NCBI RefSeq assembly: GCF_002959915.1
Contig: NZ_PPDE01000003.1
Coordinates: forward strand, 186,001-250,000
Reading direction: 5' to 3'
DNA length: 64,000 bases
Source of the DNA: Veillonella atypica KON
GTDB taxonomy: Bacteria > Bacillota > Negativicutes > Veillonellales > Veillonellaceae
The position numbers were made by a program, and so were the translations under genes. A model generated the notes under the pieces. It worked only from the letters and a program-made list of their open reading frames with translations, searched no databases and was not told the DNA's origin. Of this stretch, positions 38,334 through 49,974 are shown piece by piece (within the stretch, counting starts at the first letter, position 1; each line of letters begins with the position of its first letter).

Positions 38334-38523
38334 TTATATCAATTTTGCATAACAAGACTGCGCCAATAGAATTGAATATGTATAAAGTGTATAAAAATAA
38401 GCGAAATTATCTATATTTGTATAAAAAAACGAGAATACTTAATGTAATTCTTATAAATGATACACACGGATAGGTGTACATATTAAATACAGTGAAATAG
38501 CGGTTTTGAGTGTTAAAAAACCT
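38334..38523. other. Gene-free spacer before the str operon
   Basis: An AT-rich spacer with no ORF or hairpin that I can support; the str promoter follows directly. Confidence 0.5.
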
Positions 38524-38552
38524 TTGACATGCGTTTGAGTAATTGATATACT
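38524..38552 (+). promoter_or_regulatory. str operon promoter
   Basis: Perfect TTGACA (38524-38529), 17-base spacer, TATACT (38547-38552). It gives a leader of about 55 bases before the L7Ae-like gene. Confidence 0.85.
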
Positions 38553-38613
38553 TACATAGTGCTTAGAGGGCAAGTGCGCCCTGAGCATAGTTTCGTAAGG
38601 AGAAGATGTAACC

Positions 38614-38859
38614 ATGGACATTGCCCATTTGGCATCGGCGAACAAGACAATAGGTGCTAAGCAAACGATTAAATCAATTGCAAAAGGCTCTGTTAAGTTT
38701 GTGTTTCTCGGCTGCGATAGCGATAGCTACGTAGTAGATCCTGTACGGATGGCTTGCGTGGAACATAATATACCGTTCGACGATAAGCATACGATGGATG
38801 ACCTTGGTCGTGCGTGCCGCATTAAGGTGCGGGCTACAGCGGTAGGCATCCTACGTTAA
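38614..38859 (+). CDS. L7Ae/L30e-family ribosomal protein (YbxF-like)
   Basis: An 81-residue RNA-binding protein of the L7Ae/L30e/S12e fold that recognises kink-turn RNA; its Bacillus relatives YbxF and YlxQ sit in the same kind of place. The VKFVFLGCDSD and VEHNIPF segments match the family core. AAGGAGA precedes the ATG. It opens the str operon before rpsL, the usual Firmicute location. Confidence 0.88.
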   Translation: MDIAHLASANKTIGAKQTIKSIAKGSVKFVFLGCDSDSYVVDPVRMACVEHNIPFDDKHTMDDLGRACRIKVRATAVGILR

Positions 38860-38935
38860 TCTCGGTAATATCCGATGTAACAATTTGTTATGACGGATCA
38901 ATTATAAATCTCAAATTTGGAAAGGAGGTGCCCAA

Positions 38936-39310
38936 ATGCCAACAATTAATCAGCTAGTACGCAAAGGTCGCATGAGCTTGACTAAAAAATCTACAGCTCC
39001 AGCGCTTCAAGAATCTCCACAAAAACGTGGTGTATGTACTCGTGTGTACACAGCTACTCCAAAGAAACCAAACTCCGCGCTTCGTAAAGTTGCCCGTGTA
39101 CGTTTGACAAACGCTATTGAAGTAACTGCTTACATTCCAGGCATTGGTCACAATTTACAAGAACACAGTGTTGTACTTATCAGAGGCGGTCGTGTAAAAG
39201 ACCTTCCAGGTGTGCGTTATCACATCGTTCGTGGTGCATTGGATACAGCTGGCGTACAAAATCGTATGCAAAGTCGTTCCAAATACGGCGCGAAAAAAGC
39301 TAAAAAATAA
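38936..39310 (+). CDS. rpsL: Ribosomal protein S12
   Basis: Decoding-centre protein of the small subunit. The 124 residues contain the streptomycin-linked loop [15 protein letters not shown] with lysines at 43-44 and the PGVRYH loop. Both lysines are the wild-type residues. AAAGGAGGTG lies upstream of the ATG. It is second in the str operon. Confidence 0.98.
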   Translation: MPTINQLVRKGRMSLTKKSTAPALQESPQKRGVCTRVYTATPKKPNSALRKVARVRLTNAIEVTAYIPGIGHNLQEHSVVLIRGGRVKDLPGVRYHIVRGALDTAGVQNRMQSRSKYGAKKAKK

Positions 39311-39323
39311 TTTTAGCCATTAA

Positions 39324-39833
<510 letters not shown>

Positions 39834-39848
39834 TAAGAGGTGACAACT

Positions 39849-41924
39849 GTGGCAAGAGAGTTTTCCCTAGCAAAAACTCGTAATATCGGTATCATGGCTC
39901 ACATCGATGCTGGTAAAACAACAACTACAGAACGTATCCTCTACTATACAGGTATTGTTCACAAAATCGGCGAAGTACATGAAGGTGCTGCTACGATGGA
40001 CTGGATGGCGCAAGAACAAGAACGTGGTATCACAATCACTTCTGCGGCGACAACATGTCACTGGAAAGATCATCGTATCAATATCATCGATACTCCTGGT
40101 CACGTTGACTTTACTGTAGAAGTAGAACGTTCTCTACGTGTACTTGATGGCTCCGTAGCGGTGTTCAGTGCTAAAGGTGGCGTTGAACCTCAATCCGAAA
40201 CAGTATGGCGTCAAGCATCTAACTACGGCGTACCTCGTATCGCTTATGTAAATAAGATGGATACAGTAGGTGCTGACTTCTTCAACGTAGTTGATATGAT
40301 GAAATCCCGTTTGGGTGCAAATTCCGTAGCTATCCAAGTGCCAATCGGCGCTGAAGATACTTTCGAAGGCATCATCGATTTGATGACTATGAAAGCGGAA
40401 ATTTACAAATCCGATGACGGTAAAGAATATGAAATCACTGATATCCCAGCAGAATATCAAGAAGTAGCTGAAGCTCGTCGCGAAATGATGATCGATGCTA
40501 TCGCTGAAACTGATGACGATATCATGATGAAATATTTGGAAGGTGAAGAAATCTCCATTGAAGAATTGAAAGCAGCATTGCGTAAAGCAGTTATTGCTAA
40601 CCAATTGTTCCCAGTTCTTTGTGGTTCTTCCTACAAAAACAAAGGTGTACAAATGTTGTTGGACGCTGTTGTAGATTACATGCCAGCTCCTATCGACATT
40701 CCAGCTATTAAAGGTACCGTTCCTGGTACTGAAGAAGAAACTACTCGTCCTTCTTCCGATGATGAACCATTCTCCGCATTGGCATTCAAAATCATGGCTG
40801 ACCCTTATGTTGGTAAATTAGCGTTCTTCCGTGTGTACTCCGGTACATTGGAATCCGGTTCCTACGTTTTCAACTCCACAAAAGGTAAGAAAGAACGTAT
40901 CGGCCGTATTCTTCAAATGCACGCTAACACTCGTAAAGAAATCGATATGGTTTACGCTGGCGACATCGCTGCAGCTGTAGGCTTGAAAGATACTACTACT
41001 GGTGATACTCTTTGTGATGAAAAGAATCCTGTAATTCTTGAATCCATGGAATTCCCTGAACCAGTTATCTCCGTTGCTGTTGAACCTAAAACAAAAGCTG
41101 ACCAAGAAAAAATGGGTACAGCTCTTGCTCGTTTGGCAGAAGAAGATCCTACTTTCAAAGTTCGTACTGATGAAGAAACAGGTCAAACTATTATCTCCGG
41201 TATGGGCGAACTTCACTTGGATATCATCGTCGACCGTATGAACCGTGAATTCAAAGTAGAATGTAACGTAGGTAAACCTCAAGTAGCTTATCGCGAAACT
41301 ATCCGTAAAGCTGTTAAAGCTGAAGGTAAATTCGTTCGTCAATCTGGTGGTCGTGGTCAATATGGTCACTGCTGGTTGGAATTAATTCCTCAAGAACCAG
41401 GTGCTGGCTTCGAATTTGAAAATAAGGTCGTAGGTGGTGCAATTCCTCGTGAATACATCGGACCTGTTGAAAATGGTGTTAAAGAAGCTATGGAATCCGG
41501 TGTTATTGCTGGTTATCCAATGGTTGACATCAAAGTTATCGTATTTGACGGCTCCTACCATGACGTTGACTCCAACGAAATGGCCTTCAAAATCGCTGGT
41601 TCCATGGGCTTTAAAGAAGGTGCTCGCAAAGCAGATCCTGCATTGCTTGAACCATACATGTCCGTAGAAGTAGACGTTCCTGAAGAATACATGGGCGACG
41701 TTATCGGTGACTTGAACTCTCGTCGTGGTCGCATGGACGGCATGGAAGCTCGTAATGGTAACCAACATATCAAAGCATATGTTCCATTGAGCGAAATGTT
41801 CGGTTACGCAACTGACCTTCGTTCCAAAACTCAAGGTCGCGGTAACTACTCCATGACATTCGATCATTACGAAGAAGTTCCTAAGAAAATTGCTGAAGAA
41901 ATTCAAGCAAAGAAAAACGGTTAA
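39849..41924 (+). CDS. fusA: Elongation factor G
   Basis: GTPase that drives translocation on the ribosome. It has 691 residues from GTG 39849, giving the family start [14 protein letters not shown] and GAGGTG 6 bases upstream; an earlier GTG at 39840 lies in that site. GTP motifs are AHIDAGKTT near 17-25, DTPGHVDF and NKMD. Domains II to V follow in the usual order. It starts 15 bases after rpsG and precedes tuf. Confidence 0.98.
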   Translation: MAREFSLAKTRNIGIMAHIDAGKTTTTERILYYTGIVHKIGEVHEGAATMDWMAQEQERGITITSAATTCHWKDHRINIIDTPGHVDFTVEVERSLRVLDGSVAVFSAKGGVEPQSETVWRQASNYGVPRIAYVNKMDTVGADFFNVVDMMKSRLGANSVAIQVPIGAEDTFEGIIDLMTMKAEIYKSDDGKEYEITDIPAEYQEVAEARREMMIDAIAETDDDIMMKYLEGEEISIEELKAALRKAVIANQLFPVLCGSSYKNKGVQMLLDAVVDYMPAPIDIPAIKGTVPGTEEETTRPSSDDEPFSALAFKIMADPYVGKLAFFRVYSGTLESGSYVFNSTKGKKERIGRILQMHANTRKEIDMVYAGDIAAAVGLKDTTTGDTLCDEKNPVILESMEFPEPVISVAVEPKTKADQEKMGTALARLAEEDPTFKVRTDEETGQTIISGMGELHLDIIVDRMNREFKVECNVGKPQVAYRETIRKAVKAEGKFVRQSGGRGQYGHCWLELIPQEPGAGFEFENKVVGGAIPREYIGPVENGVKEAMESGVIAGYPMVDIKVIVFDGSYHDVDSNEMAFKIAGSMGFKEGARKADPALLEPYMSVEVDVPEEYMGDVIGDLNSRRGRMDGMEARNGNQHIKAYVPLSEMFGYATDLRSKTQGRGNYSMTFDHYEEVPKKIAEEIQAKKNG

Positions 41925-41974
41925 TCTTACATTAGATTAATAGAATTACTATTTTCCTCGGAGGATAATTTAAA

Positions 41975-43162
41975 ATGGCTAAAGAAAAATTTGAACGTAC
42001 GAAACCGCATGTTAACATCGGTACAATCGGTCACGTTGACCATGGTAAAACTACTTTGACTGCTGCAATCACTAAAGTATTGGCTGAAAAAGGCCAAGCT
42101 GATTTCCAAGATTACAGCATGATCGATAAAGCTCCAGAAGAACGTGAACGTGGTATCACAATCAACACTGCACACGTTGAATACGAAACTGAAAACCGTC
42201 ACTATGCACACGTTGACTGCCCAGGCCATGCTGACTATGTTAAAAACATGATCACTGGTGCGGCTCAAATGGACGGCGCTATCTTGGTATGTTCCGCAGC
42301 TGACGGCCCTATGCCTCAAACTCGCGAACACATCTTGTTGGCTCGCCAAGTTGGTGTTCCTGCAATCGTAGTATTCTTGAACAAAGCTGACATGGTTGAC
42401 GACGAAGAATTGATCGAATTAGTAGAAATGGAAGTTCGTGAACTTCTTTCCTCCTACGAATTCCCTGGCGACGAAGTACCTATCATTGTAGGTTCCGCTT
42501 TGAAAGCTTTGGAAGGCGACGCTCAATATGTAGCTAAAATCGACGAATTGATGGCAGCTGTAGACTCCTACATCCCAACACCAGTTCGTGATACTGACAA
42601 ACCTTTCTTGATGCCTGTGGAAGACGTATTCACAATCACTGGTCGTGGTACAGTAGCAACTGGCCGTGTTGAACGTGGTCAAGTAAACGTAGGCGACACA
42701 GTAGAAGTTGTAGGCTTGAAAGAAAAAGCTGAACAATACGTAGTAACTGGTCTTGAAATGTTCCGCAAAACTTTGGATTCTGCAGTAGCAGGTGACAACG
42801 TTGGTGCATTGCTTCGTGGTGTTGACCGTAAAGACATCGAACGTGGTCAAGTATTGGCTAAACCAGGTTCCATCAACCCACACACAAAATTCAAAGCAGA
42901 AGTATACGTTTTGACTAAAGAAGAAGGTGGCCGTCATACTCCATTCTTCTCCAACTACCGTCCACAATTCTACTTCCGTACAACAGACGTAACAGGTGTT
43001 GTAAACCTTCCTGAAGGTGTAGAAATGTGTATGCCTGGCGATAACGTAACAATGAATATCGAATTGATTACTCCAATCGCTATCGAAGAAGGTCTTCGCT
43101 TCGCGATCCGCGAAGGTGGCCATACAGTAGGCGCTGGCGTTGTAACTGAAATCGAAGGTTAA
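41975..43162 (+). CDS. tuf: Elongation factor Tu, second copy
   Basis: Protein of 395 residues identical to the copy at 21327. The DNA similarity covers the coding region and stops within a few bases of the start and stop codons, as expected from gene conversion. A GGAGGATAA site precedes the ATG. It is the last gene of the str operon, 50 bases after fusA, the tufA-type position. Confidence 0.98.
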   Translation: MAKEKFERTKPHVNIGTIGHVDHGKTTLTAAITKVLAEKGQADFQDYSMIDKAPEERERGITINTAHVEYETENRHYAHVDCPGHADYVKNMITGAAQMDGAILVCSAADGPMPQTREHILLARQVGVPAIVVFLNKADMVDDEELIELVEMEVRELLSSYEFPGDEVPIIVGSALKALEGDAQYVAKIDELMAAVDSYIPTPVRDTDKPFLMPVEDVFTITGRGTVATGRVERGQVNVGDTVEVVGLKEKAEQYVVTGLEMFRKTLDSAVAGDNVGALLRGVDRKDIERGQVLAKPGSINPHTKFKAEVYVLTKEEGGRHTPFFSNYRPQFYFRTTDVTGVVNLPEGVEMCMPGDNVTMNIELITPIAIEEGLRFAIREGGHTVGAGVVTEIEG

Positions 43163-43207
43163 TTTAACCTTTTATGCTCATCGTAGTGATGCGTTGGGCA
43201 CAATATC

Positions 43208-43250
43208 CACGACATGTAAGAGCGGCATGTTCTGCCGCTCTCGTGTTGTG
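43208..43250 (+). promoter_or_regulatory. Large hairpin in the S10 operon leader
   Basis: A perfect 9-bp stem AGAGCGGCA/TGCCGCTCT (43219-43227 with 43233-43241) is extended by CACGACA/TGTTGTG (43208-43214 with 43244-43250) across an asymmetric internal loop. A short TTTTC follows. It may be a weak terminator after tuf or the start of an S10-operon regulatory leader. Confidence 0.5.
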
Positions 43251-43297
43251 TTTTCAAACTATGAAGTAGAAGGTTGCCTCTGCGGAGGAGAATTTCT

Positions 43298-43342
43298 ATG
43301 GAGCAGTTCATTCACGAAATGGACGACAGGAGGAATTATTAA
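43298..43342 (+). CDS. Candidate 14-codon leader peptide before rpsJ
   Basis: ATG 43298 is 7 bases from GGAGGAG (43284-43290), as good a site as those of the ribosomal protein genes. The ORF reads [14 protein letters not shown] and stops at TAA 43340-43342, 2 bases before the rpsJ ATG. Its last codons (AGG AGG) are the ribosome binding site of rpsJ, so ribosomes finishing it would uncover or occupy that site. Whether it is translated is unknown. Confidence 0.4.
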   Translation: MEQFIHEMDDRRNY

Positions 43343-43344
43343 TA

Positions 43345-43656
43345 ATGGCTAAACAGCAAAAAATCCGTATTCGCCTTAAGGCATACGACCACAAAGCTCT
43401 CGATCAAAGCGCTGCTAAGATCGTAGACACTGCAAAAAGAAATGGCGCTATGGTATCTGGTCCGATTCCATTGCCAACAGAAAAGAATATCTTCACGATT
43501 CTTCGTTCCGTACACGTTAACAAAGATTCCCGTGAACAATTCGAAATGCGTACACATAAACGCTTGATCGATATTCTTGAACCAAATTCGAAAACAGTAG
43601 ATGCTATCACTCGTTTAGATTTACCAGCTGGTGTATCTATTGAAATAAAACTATAA
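43345..43656 (+). CDS. rpsJ: Ribosomal protein S10
   Basis: Small-subunit head protein that also serves as NusE in antitermination. The 103 residues read [18 protein letters not shown] at the start, the family signature. AGGAGG precedes the ATG. It is first gene of the S10-spc-alpha cluster; the leader before it contains a hairpin and a possible leader peptide. Confidence 0.98.
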   Translation: MAKQQKIRIRLKAYDHKALDQSAAKIVDTAKRNGAMVSGPIPLPTEKNIFTILRSVHVNKDSREQFEMRTHKRLIDILEPNSKTVDAITRLDLPAGVSIEIKL

Positions 43657-43668
43657 GGAGGTGCGATA

Positions 43669-44310
43669 ATGTCTAAAGCTATTTTGGGTAAAAAATTAGG
43701 AATGACACAAGTCTTCACAGCTGAAGGCCAATTAGTTCCTGTAACAGTAGTGGAAACTACCCCAAGCGTTGTAGTGCGCGTTAAGACTGTTGAAACAGAC
43801 GGTTATGAAGCAGTACAAATTGGTTACGGTTCCATTAAAGAAAAACATTTAACAAAACCTGTAAAAGGTCAGTTCGACAAAGCTGGCGTAGCTCCAGTTA
43901 AATATCTTCGCGAAGTTCGCGTTGACAGTGCAGCTGACTACACAGTAGGCCAAACTCTGGCAGCTGATATCTTCGCAGAAGGTGAATTGGTGGACGTAGT
44001 AGGTACAGGTAAAGGTAAGGGTTTTGCTGGCACAATTAAACGCCATAATTTCTCTCGTGGTCCTGAAACTCATGGCTCCAAATCTCACCGTGAACCTGGT
44101 TCCATCGGTCCTATGATCTCCGGTGGCGGCGGTAAGGTATACAAAGGTAAAAAACTCCCTGGACAAATGGGTGGTTACAGAGTTACCGTACAACGCTTAT
44201 CCGTTGTGAAAGTTGATGCTGAACGTAACCTTTTATTGGTTAAAGGTGGTATCCCAGGCGCTAAAGGTAGCTTGGTTATGGTTCGCAACACGGTTAAACC
44301 TGTTAAATAA
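43669..44310 (+). CDS. rplC: Ribosomal protein L3
   Basis: Early-assembling large-subunit protein whose extension reaches toward the peptidyl transferase centre. The 213 residues start SKAILGKKLGMTQVF and contain the loop GPETHGSKSHREPGSIG. AAGGAGG precedes the ATG, 12 bases after rpsJ. Confidence 0.98.
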   Translation: MSKAILGKKLGMTQVFTAEGQLVPVTVVETTPSVVVRVKTVETDGYEAVQIGYGSIKEKHLTKPVKGQFDKAGVAPVKYLREVRVDSAADYTVGQTLAADIFAEGELVDVVGTGKGKGFAGTIKRHNFSRGPETHGSKSHREPGSIGPMISGGGGKVYKGKKLPGQMGGYRVTVQRLSVVKVDAERNLLLVKGGIPGAKGSLVMVRNTVKPVK

Positions 44311-44336
44311 TCATTTGTCGAAAGGAGGATTATGTA

Positions 44337-44960
44337 ATGCCTACAGTAGCAACATATAATCAATCCGGCGTTAAAGTCGGTGAAATACAGTTAAACGATG
44401 CAGTATTCGGCGTTGAAGTAAACGAAGCCGTTATGCATCAAGCCGTAGTTCGTCAATTGTCTAACGAACGTCTCGGCACACATGCAACAAAAACTAGAGG
44501 TATGGTTCGTGGCGGTGGCCGTAAACCTTGGAAACAAAAAGGTACTGGTCGTGCACGTTCCGGTTCCAGCCGTTCCCCAATCTGGATTGGTGGCGGTACT
44601 ACATTTGGTCCACAACCTCGCAGCTATTACAAAGCTATGCCTCGTAAGGCTAGACGTTTAGCAGTTAAATCTGCTCTTAGCGATAAGGTAAATAATAGCG
44701 AATTATACGTTTTGGAAGAAATCACATTAGCAGCTCCTAAAACAAAAGAAGTATTGAATATTATCAATAGCTTCAATGTTGGCGATGCAAAAGTATTGTT
44801 CATCACTGAAGGTGATGTAAATGTTGAACGTTCCGCTCGCAACATCCAAGGTGTTAAAGCATTGGCTTGCGAAGGTATGAACATTTTCGATCTTCTTCAT
44901 TACGATAAGCTCTTCATTACTAAAGGCGCTGTCGCAAAAATTGAGGAGGTACTTGGATAA
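44337..44960 (+). CDS. rplD: Ribosomal protein L4
   Basis: Large-subunit protein lining the peptide exit tunnel; in E. coli it represses the S10 operon. The 207 residues include the extended loop [20 protein letters not shown] (about 60-80) that reaches the tunnel. AAAGGAGG precedes the ATG. Its stop overlaps the rplW start by one base. Confidence 0.98.
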   Translation: MPTVATYNQSGVKVGEIQLNDAVFGVEVNEAVMHQAVVRQLSNERLGTHATKTRGMVRGGGRKPWKQKGTGRARSGSSRSPIWIGGGTTFGPQPRSYYKAMPRKARRLAVKSALSDKVNNSELYVLEEITLAAPKTKEVLNIINSFNVGDAKVLFITEGDVNVERSARNIQGVKALACEGMNIFDLLHYDKLFITKGAVAKIEEVLG

Positions 44961-45244
44961 TGCAATTACATGATGTACTAATCCGTCCGGTTATTACCGA
45001 AAAATCCACAAAGCTTATGGAAGAAAACAAATACACGTTCCGCGTGCCTTTGACTGCAAATAAAGTGCAAATCCGTCAAGCTGTTGAAAAAATCTTCAAT
45101 GTAAAAGTAGAAAAAGTAGCTACTATTCGCGTATTAGGCAAAACTAAACGCATGGGTCGTACACAAGGTAAACGTAGCGATTACAAAAAAGCTATCGTAA
45201 CTTTAAAAGCTGGCGAATCCATTACATTATTTGAAGGTGTCTAA
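44960..45244 (+). CDS. rplW: Ribosomal protein L23
   Basis: Sits at the tunnel exit and docks trigger factor and SRP. The 94 residues contain [20 protein letters not shown] at the start and a basic [19 protein letters not shown] loop. The ATG overlaps the rplD stop (TAATG), pointing to translational coupling. Confidence 0.97.
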   Translation: MQLHDVLIRPVITEKSTKLMEENKYTFRVPLTANKVQIRQAVEKIFNVKVEKVATIRVLGKTKRMGRTQGKRSDYKKAIVTLKAGESITLFEGV

Positions 45245-45270
45245 GAGTCTAGTTGTAAGGAGGCCCACTA

Positions 45271-46101
45271 ATGGCAATTAAATCATTTAAACCGTACTCC
45301 GCTGGTCGCCGGTTTATGACAGTATCCGCCTTCGACGAAATCACAGCAAGCAAACCAGAAAAATCTTTGTTAGCTAAGATTTCCCAAAAAGGTGGTCGTA
45401 ATAATACTGGTAAAATGACAGTTCGTCACCAAGGTGGCGGTCATAAACGTCAATACCGTATCATTGACTTCAAACGTACTAAAGATAATATCCCAGCTAA
45501 AGTAGCAACAATCGAGTATGATCCTAACCGTTCTTCTCGTATCGCTTTGCTTAACTACGCTGATGGTGAAAAACGTTATATTTTAGCTCCTAACGGCTTA
45601 AAAGTTGGTGACGTTGTATTCTCCGGTCCTGAATCTGATATTAAACCTGGTAACTGCTTACCATTGGCTAATATCCCAGACGGTACTCAAATCCACAACA
45701 TCGAATTAAAAATCGGTAAAGGCGGTCAAATCGTTCGTTCCGCTGGTACATCCGCTCAATTGATGGGTAAAGATAATGGCTATGCTATTCTTCGTTTACC
45801 ATCTGGCGAAATGCGCCGCGTACGTCAAGAATGCCGTGCAACTGTAGGTGTTGTAGGCAACGCTGAACACAGCAACCTAGTAATTGGTAAAGCTGGTCGT
45901 CATCGTTGGATGGGCGTTCGTCCTGGTAACCGTGGTGTTGTAATGAACCCTTGTGACCATCCACATGGTGGTGGTGAAGGTAAATCTCCTGTTGGTCGTA
46001 AACATCCTGTTACACCTTGGGGCAAACCAGCACATGGTGTTAAAACTCGCGACAAGAAAAAAGCTTCTAACAGCTTAATCATTAAACGTCGTACAAAATA
46101 G
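45271..46101 (+). CDS. rplB: Ribosomal protein L2
   Basis: Large-subunit protein near the peptidyl transferase centre and needed for subunit joining. The 276 residues contain [12 protein letters not shown] near the start and the conserved [15 protein letters not shown] segment with its critical histidines. AAGGAGG precedes the ATG. Confidence 0.98.
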   Translation: MAIKSFKPYSAGRRFMTVSAFDEITASKPEKSLLAKISQKGGRNNTGKMTVRHQGGGHKRQYRIIDFKRTKDNIPAKVATIEYDPNRSSRIALLNYADGEKRYILAPNGLKVGDVVFSGPESDIKPGNCLPLANIPDGTQIHNIELKIGKGGQIVRSAGTSAQLMGKDNGYAILRLPSGEMRRVRQECRATVGVVGNAEHSNLVIGKAGRHRWMGVRPGNRGVVMNPCDHPHGGGEGKSPVGRKHPVTPWGKPAHGVKTRDKKKASNSLIIKRRTK

Positions 46102-46124
46102 GATAAAGGAAAGGAGATAAAATA

Positions 46125-46406
46125 GTGTCCAGATCTATTAAAAAAGGCCCTTTCGTAGCAGATCATTTGCTTAAGAAAGTTGATGCTTTAAACGAAACTA
46201 ACGAAAAGAAAGTTGTAAAAACCTGGTCCCGTGCCTCTACTATTATCCCTAGTTTTGTAGGCCACACAATTGCTGTGCATGATGGTCGCAAACATGTACC
46301 TGTATTTATTACAGAAGATATGGTAGGTCATAAATTAGGTGAATTCGCTCCTACACGTACTTTCAAAGGTCACGGTAAGGACGAAAAATCTACAGGCAAA
46401 AAATAG
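46125..46406 (+). CDS. rpsS: Ribosomal protein S19
   Basis: Head protein of the 30S subunit, close to the A-site finger. The 93 residues begin [18 protein letters not shown] and include [19 protein letters not shown]. The start is GTG at 46125, with AAGGAGA 6-7 bases upstream. Confidence 0.97.
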   Translation: MSRSIKKGPFVADHLLKKVDALNETNEKKVVKTWSRASTIIPSFVGHTIAVHDGRKHVPVFITEDMVGHKLGEFAPTRTFKGHGKDEKSTGKK

Positions 46407-46418
46407 GAGGAATAATTA

Positions 46419-46754
46419 ATGGAAGCAAAAGCAATCGCTAGACATATCCGAATCGCGCCTCGTAAAATCCGTATCGTTGCTGATTTAGTGCGCGGTAAAA
46501 ACATCGGCGAGGCATTTGCCATCTTGAAGTTCACTCCGAAAGTTGGCGCTGATGTAGTCGAAAAAGTTATGCGTTCCGCAATCGCAAATGCAGAACACAA
46601 TTTTGATATGAATGTGGATAACTTGTATGTATCCGAGATCTTCGTTGATCAAGGTCCTACATTGAAACGTATTCATCCTCGTTCCCGTGGACAAGCTTTC
46701 AAAATTTTGAAACGCACTAGCCACGTAACAGTAGTAGTTAAAGAAAGAGCTTAA
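46419..46754 (+). CDS. rplV: Ribosomal protein L22
   Basis: Large-subunit protein whose hairpin lines the exit tunnel; changes there can give macrolide resistance. The 111 residues include [20 protein letters not shown] and the tip segment near [22 protein letters not shown] precedes the ATG, 12 bases after rpsS. Confidence 0.97.
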   Translation: MEAKAIARHIRIAPRKIRIVADLVRGKNIGEAFAILKFTPKVGADVVEKVMRSAIANAEHNFDMNVDNLYVSEIFVDQGPTLKRIHPRSRGQAFKILKRTSHVTVVVKERA

Positions 46755-46770
46755 GAAGGAGGGAAACAGA

Positions 46771-47436
46771 GTGGGTCAAAAAGTTAATCCACACGGTTTG
46801 CGTGTCGGTATCGTAAAAGATTGGGACGCAAAGTGGTATGCAGAAAAAGATTTCGCTGCTAATCTTCATGAAGACGTAAAAATTCGTAACTTCTTGAAAG
46901 AAACCCTTTTCATTGCTGGTATTTCCCGCATTGAAATCGAGCGTACAAATAAACGTATTAAATTGACTATCCACACTGCAAAACCAGGTATGGTTATCGG
47001 TCGTGGTGGTGCTGGTATCGAAGATATCAAAAAAGCAATGACTCGTTTCACTGATAAACAAGTTGACGTAAACATTGCAGAAATTAAACAAGCAGACATG
47101 GATGCAGTTCTTGTTGCAGAAAATATTGCTGGCCAATTGGAACGTCGTATCGGTTTCCGTCGTGCTATGAAACAAGCTGTTGGTCGTACAATGCGCTTAG
47201 GTGCAAAAGGTATCAAAATCATGGTTAGCGGTCGTCTTGGTGGCGCTGAAATCGCTCGTAGCGAATCCTACCGTGAAGGTTCCATCCCATTGCACACACT
47301 TCGTGCAAATATCGACTACGGTACTGCTGAAGCTCATACAACTTATGGTTGTATCGGCATTAAAGTATGGATTTACAAAGGTGAAGTTTTGCCAGAAGCA
47401 AAACAACCTGCTAAGAAGGAAGAAGGTGGCAAGTAA
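46771..47436 (+). CDS. rpsC: Ribosomal protein S3
   Basis: Forms part of the mRNA entry channel and helicase. The 221 residues start [18 protein letters not shown] and contain the KH motif [13 protein letters not shown]. The start is GTG at 46771 with GGAGGG upstream. The stop overlaps the rplP start by one base. Confidence 0.97.
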   Translation: MGQKVNPHGLRVGIVKDWDAKWYAEKDFAANLHEDVKIRNFLKETLFIAGISRIEIERTNKRIKLTIHTAKPGMVIGRGGAGIEDIKKAMTRFTDKQVDVNIAEIKQADMDAVLVAENIAGQLERRIGFRRAMKQAVGRTMRLGAKGIKIMVSGRLGGAEIARSESYREGSIPLHTLRANIDYGTAEAHTTYGCIGIKVWIYKGEVLPEAKQPAKKEEGGK

Positions 47437-47873
47437 TGCTTATTCCAAAGCGTGTAAAACATCGTAAGCAATTCCGCGGCCGTATGAAAGGTCGTGCTAT
47501 GCGCGGTAATACAGTGTCTCATGGTGAGTTCGGCTTGGTAGCATGCGAACCATCTTGGATCACAAACCGTCAAATCGAAGCTGCTCGTATTGCTATGACT
47601 CGTTATATCAAACGTGGCGGTCAAGTATGGATTAAAATTTTCCCTGACAAACCAATCACAGCTAAACCAGCTGGTACTCGTATGGGTTCCGGTAAAGGTT
47701 CTCCTGAATACTGGGTAGCAGTAGTTAAACCAGGTCGTGTAATGTTTGAAATGGACGGTGTGCCAGAAGCTGTAGCTCGTGAAGCTATGCGTCTTGCAAG
47801 CCATAAACTTCCAATCAAATGCAAATTTGTTGTTAAGGGTAAAGAATTGGGTGGTGACGTAAATGAAGGTTAA
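47436..47873 (+). CDS. rplP: Ribosomal protein L16
   Basis: Large-subunit protein near the A-site tRNA elbow. The 145 residues start [19 protein letters not shown] and contain [18 protein letters not shown]. It is coupled to rpsC (TAATG) and overlaps rpmC by 11 bases. Confidence 0.97.
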   Translation: MLIPKRVKHRKQFRGRMKGRAMRGNTVSHGEFGLVACEPSWITNRQIEAARIAMTRYIKRGGQVWIKIFPDKPITAKPAGTRMGSGKGSPEYWVAVVKPGRVMFEMDGVPEAVAREAMRLASHKLPIKCKFVVKGKELGGDVNEG

Positions 47874-48066
47874 TGACATTCGCAATATGAGCGCTGCCGA
47901 AATGGAACAAAAAGTTTCCGGTCTTAAGGAAGAGTTATTTAACCTCCGTTTTCAGCTTGCAACAGGTCAATTAGAGAATCCTATGCGCATTCGTGAAGTT
48001 AAGAAGACAATCGCTCGTATTAAAACTGTACAACGTGAAGTTGAACTTAAATCTGAAAACGCATAA
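47863..48066 (+). CDS. rpmC: Ribosomal protein L29
   Basis: Small two-helix protein at the tunnel exit. The 67 residues include [20 protein letters not shown]. It begins inside the end of rplP (11-base overlap), with GGTGGTG as ribosome binding site inside rplP. Confidence 0.96.
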   Translation: MKVNDIRNMSAAEMEQKVSGLKEELFNLRFQLATGQLENPMRIREVKKTIARIKTVQREVELKSENA

Positions 48067-48105
48067 TGACAGATTTGTTAAAGTTTGAAAAGGAGGCTTA
48101 AAATC

Positions 48106-48366
48106 GTGGCAGAAGAAAGAAACGTACGTAAAGTCCGCGTAGGTAAAGTTGTTAGCAACAAAATGGAAAAAACTGTTGTTGTTGCTGTAGAACGTAAAGT
48201 ACCTCACGCATTATATAATAAGCCAATGGTTAGCAATAAACGCTTCAAAGCTCATGATGAAAATAATGAGTGCCGCATTGGTGATACAGTTAAAATTGTA
48301 GAAACTCGTCCACTTTCTAAAGATAAATGTTGGAGAGTTGTTGAAATTCTTGAAAGACAAAAATAA
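48106..48366 (+). CDS. rpsQ: Ribosomal protein S17
   Basis: Primary 16S rRNA binder of the small-subunit body. Taking the GTG at 48106 (AAAGGAGG 9 bases upstream) gives 86 residues starting [19 protein letters not shown]. An in-frame ATG at 48085 lies before the ribosome binding site and was rejected. Motif [18 protein letters not shown] is typical. Confidence 0.96.
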   Translation: MAEERNVRKVRVGKVVSNKMEKTVVVAVERKVPHALYNKPMVSNKRFKAHDENNECRIGDTVKIVETRPLSKDKCWRVVEILERQK

Positions 48367-48390
48367 GAGTGATGTAAGGAGGAATAGACG

Positions 48391-48759
48391 ATGATCCAGC
48401 AACAAACAATTTTGAATGTTGCCGACAACACTGGTGCAAAACGTATTATGTGCATCCAAGTCATGGGCGGTTCTTATCGCAAATTCGGCAATATCGGTGA
48501 CGTAATCGTTGCTTCTGTAAAAGATGCATCACCCGGTGGCGTTGTCAAGAAAGGCGACGTAGTCAAAGCTGTTATTGTTCGTTCTAAAAAAGGTATCCGC
48601 CGTCAAGACGGTTCCTATATCCGTTTTGATGAAAACGCAGCAGTAGTTATTAAAGAAGATAAAACCCCTCGTGGTACTCGTATCTTCGGACCTGTAGCTA
48701 GAGAACTTCGTGAAAAAGACTTCATGAAAATCGTTTCCTTAGCTCCAGAAGTATTATAA
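48391..48759 (+). CDS. rplN: Ribosomal protein L14
   Basis: Large-subunit protein at the subunit interface. The 122 residues start [22 protein letters not shown] and end with [17 protein letters not shown] precedes the ATG. Confidence 0.98.
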   Translation: MIQQQTILNVADNTGAKRIMCIQVMGGSYRKFGNIGDVIVASVKDASPGGVVKKGDVVKAVIVRSKKGIRRQDGSYIRFDENAAVVIKEDKTPRGTRIFGPVARELREKDFMKIVSLAPEVL

Positions 48760-48777
48760 GAAGGAGGAACGCAGCAT

Positions 48778-49098
48778 ATGGCTAAATTACAAATCAAAAA
48801 AGGCGATACAGTTGTTGTTATCTCCGGTAAAGATAAAGGTAAGCAAGGTACAGTAATTGCTACTGAACCTAAAAAAGAACGCGTATTTGTTGAAGGCGTA
48901 AACACTGTAAAACGTCACACAAAACCTTCTCAAGCTAACCCACAAGGCGGCATCGTTACTAAAGAAGCTGGTATCCATGTTTCTAACGTAATGGTTGTTG
49001 ACCCAGAAACTAAAACAGCTACTCGTATCAAAAAAGTTGAAGGTAAAGACGGTAAATTCGTTCGTGCAACTGTTAAATCCGGTACAGTACTTAAATAA
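48778..49098 (+). CDS. rplX: Ribosomal protein L24
   Basis: Assembly initiator of the large subunit with an N-terminal KOW motif ([21 protein letters not shown]). 106 residues, usual length. AAGGAGG lies upstream of the ATG. Confidence 0.97.
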   Translation: MAKLQIKKGDTVVVISGKDKGKQGTVIATEPKKERVFVEGVNTVKRHTKPSQANPQGGIVTKEAGIHVSNVMVVDPETKTATRIKKVEGKDGKFVRATVKSGTVLK

Positions 49099-49121
49099 TC
49101 AGGAAAGGAGGAGCTACATAA

Positions 49122-49661
49122 ATGTCTCGTTTATTTGAACAATACAACTCTGAAATTAAAAAGAGTATGCAAGAAAAATTCCAATACGGCAACGTAATGG
49201 AAATTCCTAAATTGGAAAAAATCGTTATCAACATCGGCGTTGGCGATGCTGTAGGCAATGCAAAAGCTTTAGAAGCTGCAGTTAATGACTTAACAATTAT
49301 TGCTGGTCAAAAACCTGTAATCACAAAAGCTAAAAAATCTATTGCGAACTTTAAAGTTCGTGAAGGCATGGCGTTGGGTACAAAAGTTACTCTTCGTGGC
49401 GAACGCATGTATGAATTCCTTGATAAATTGATCAATGCGGCATTACCTCGTGTACGTGACTTCCGCGGTATCAGCGCAACTGCATTTGATGGCCGTGGTA
49501 ACTACGCTTTGGGTCTTAAAGAACAGCTCATCTTCCCTGAAATCGAATATGATCAGGTAGAACGCGTTACTGGTATGGATATCATCGTAGTAACAAGTGC
49601 TAAAACAGATGAAGAAGCTCGTGAATTGTTGACTCAATTCGGTATGCCTTTTGAAAAATAA
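49122..49661 (+). CDS. rplE: Ribosomal protein L5
   Basis: Binds 5S rRNA and contacts the P-site tRNA. The 179 residues include [15 protein letters not shown] and the conserved [31 protein letters not shown] precedes the ATG. Confidence 0.98.
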   Translation: MSRLFEQYNSEIKKSMQEKFQYGNVMEIPKLEKIVINIGVGDAVGNAKALEAAVNDLTIIAGQKPVITKAKKSIANFKVREGMALGTKVTLRGERMYEFLDKLINAALPRVRDFRGISATAFDGRGNYALGLKEQLIFPEIEYDQVERVTGMDIIVVTSAKTDEEARELLTQFGMPFEK

Positions 49662-49677
49662 TAGGAGGAACATATAG

Positions 49678-49947
49678 ATGGCTAAAAAATCTATGATTGA
49701 ACGCGAAAAGAAACGCGCTAAAATCGTTGAAAAATATGCAGCTAAACGTGCGGCGCTTAAAGCAGCAGGTGATTATGAAGGCTTGTCCAAATTACCAGCT
49801 AATGCATCCCCAACACGTTTGCACAATCGTTGCAACTTAACTGGTCGTCCTCACGGCTATATGCGTAAATTCGGTATCAGCCGTATTGCGTTCCGTGAAT
49901 TGGCGTACAAAGGACAAATTCCTGGTGTTAAAAAAGCCAGCTGGTAA
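49678..49947 (+). CDS. rpsN: Ribosomal protein S14, long zinc-free form
   Basis: 30S head protein. At 89 residues, with only one cysteine ([19 protein letters not shown]) and no CxxC pairs, it is the long zinc-free type usual in Gram-negatives. Most Firmicutes have the 61-residue zinc form at this position of the spc operon. AGGAGG precedes the ATG. Confidence 0.97.
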   Translation: MAKKSMIEREKKRAKIVEKYAAKRAALKAAGDYEGLSKLPANASPTRLHNRCNLTGRPHGYMRKFGISRIAFRELAYKGQIPGVKKASW

Positions 49948-49974
49948 TATTAGACGAGAGGAGGTTTTTAGATT

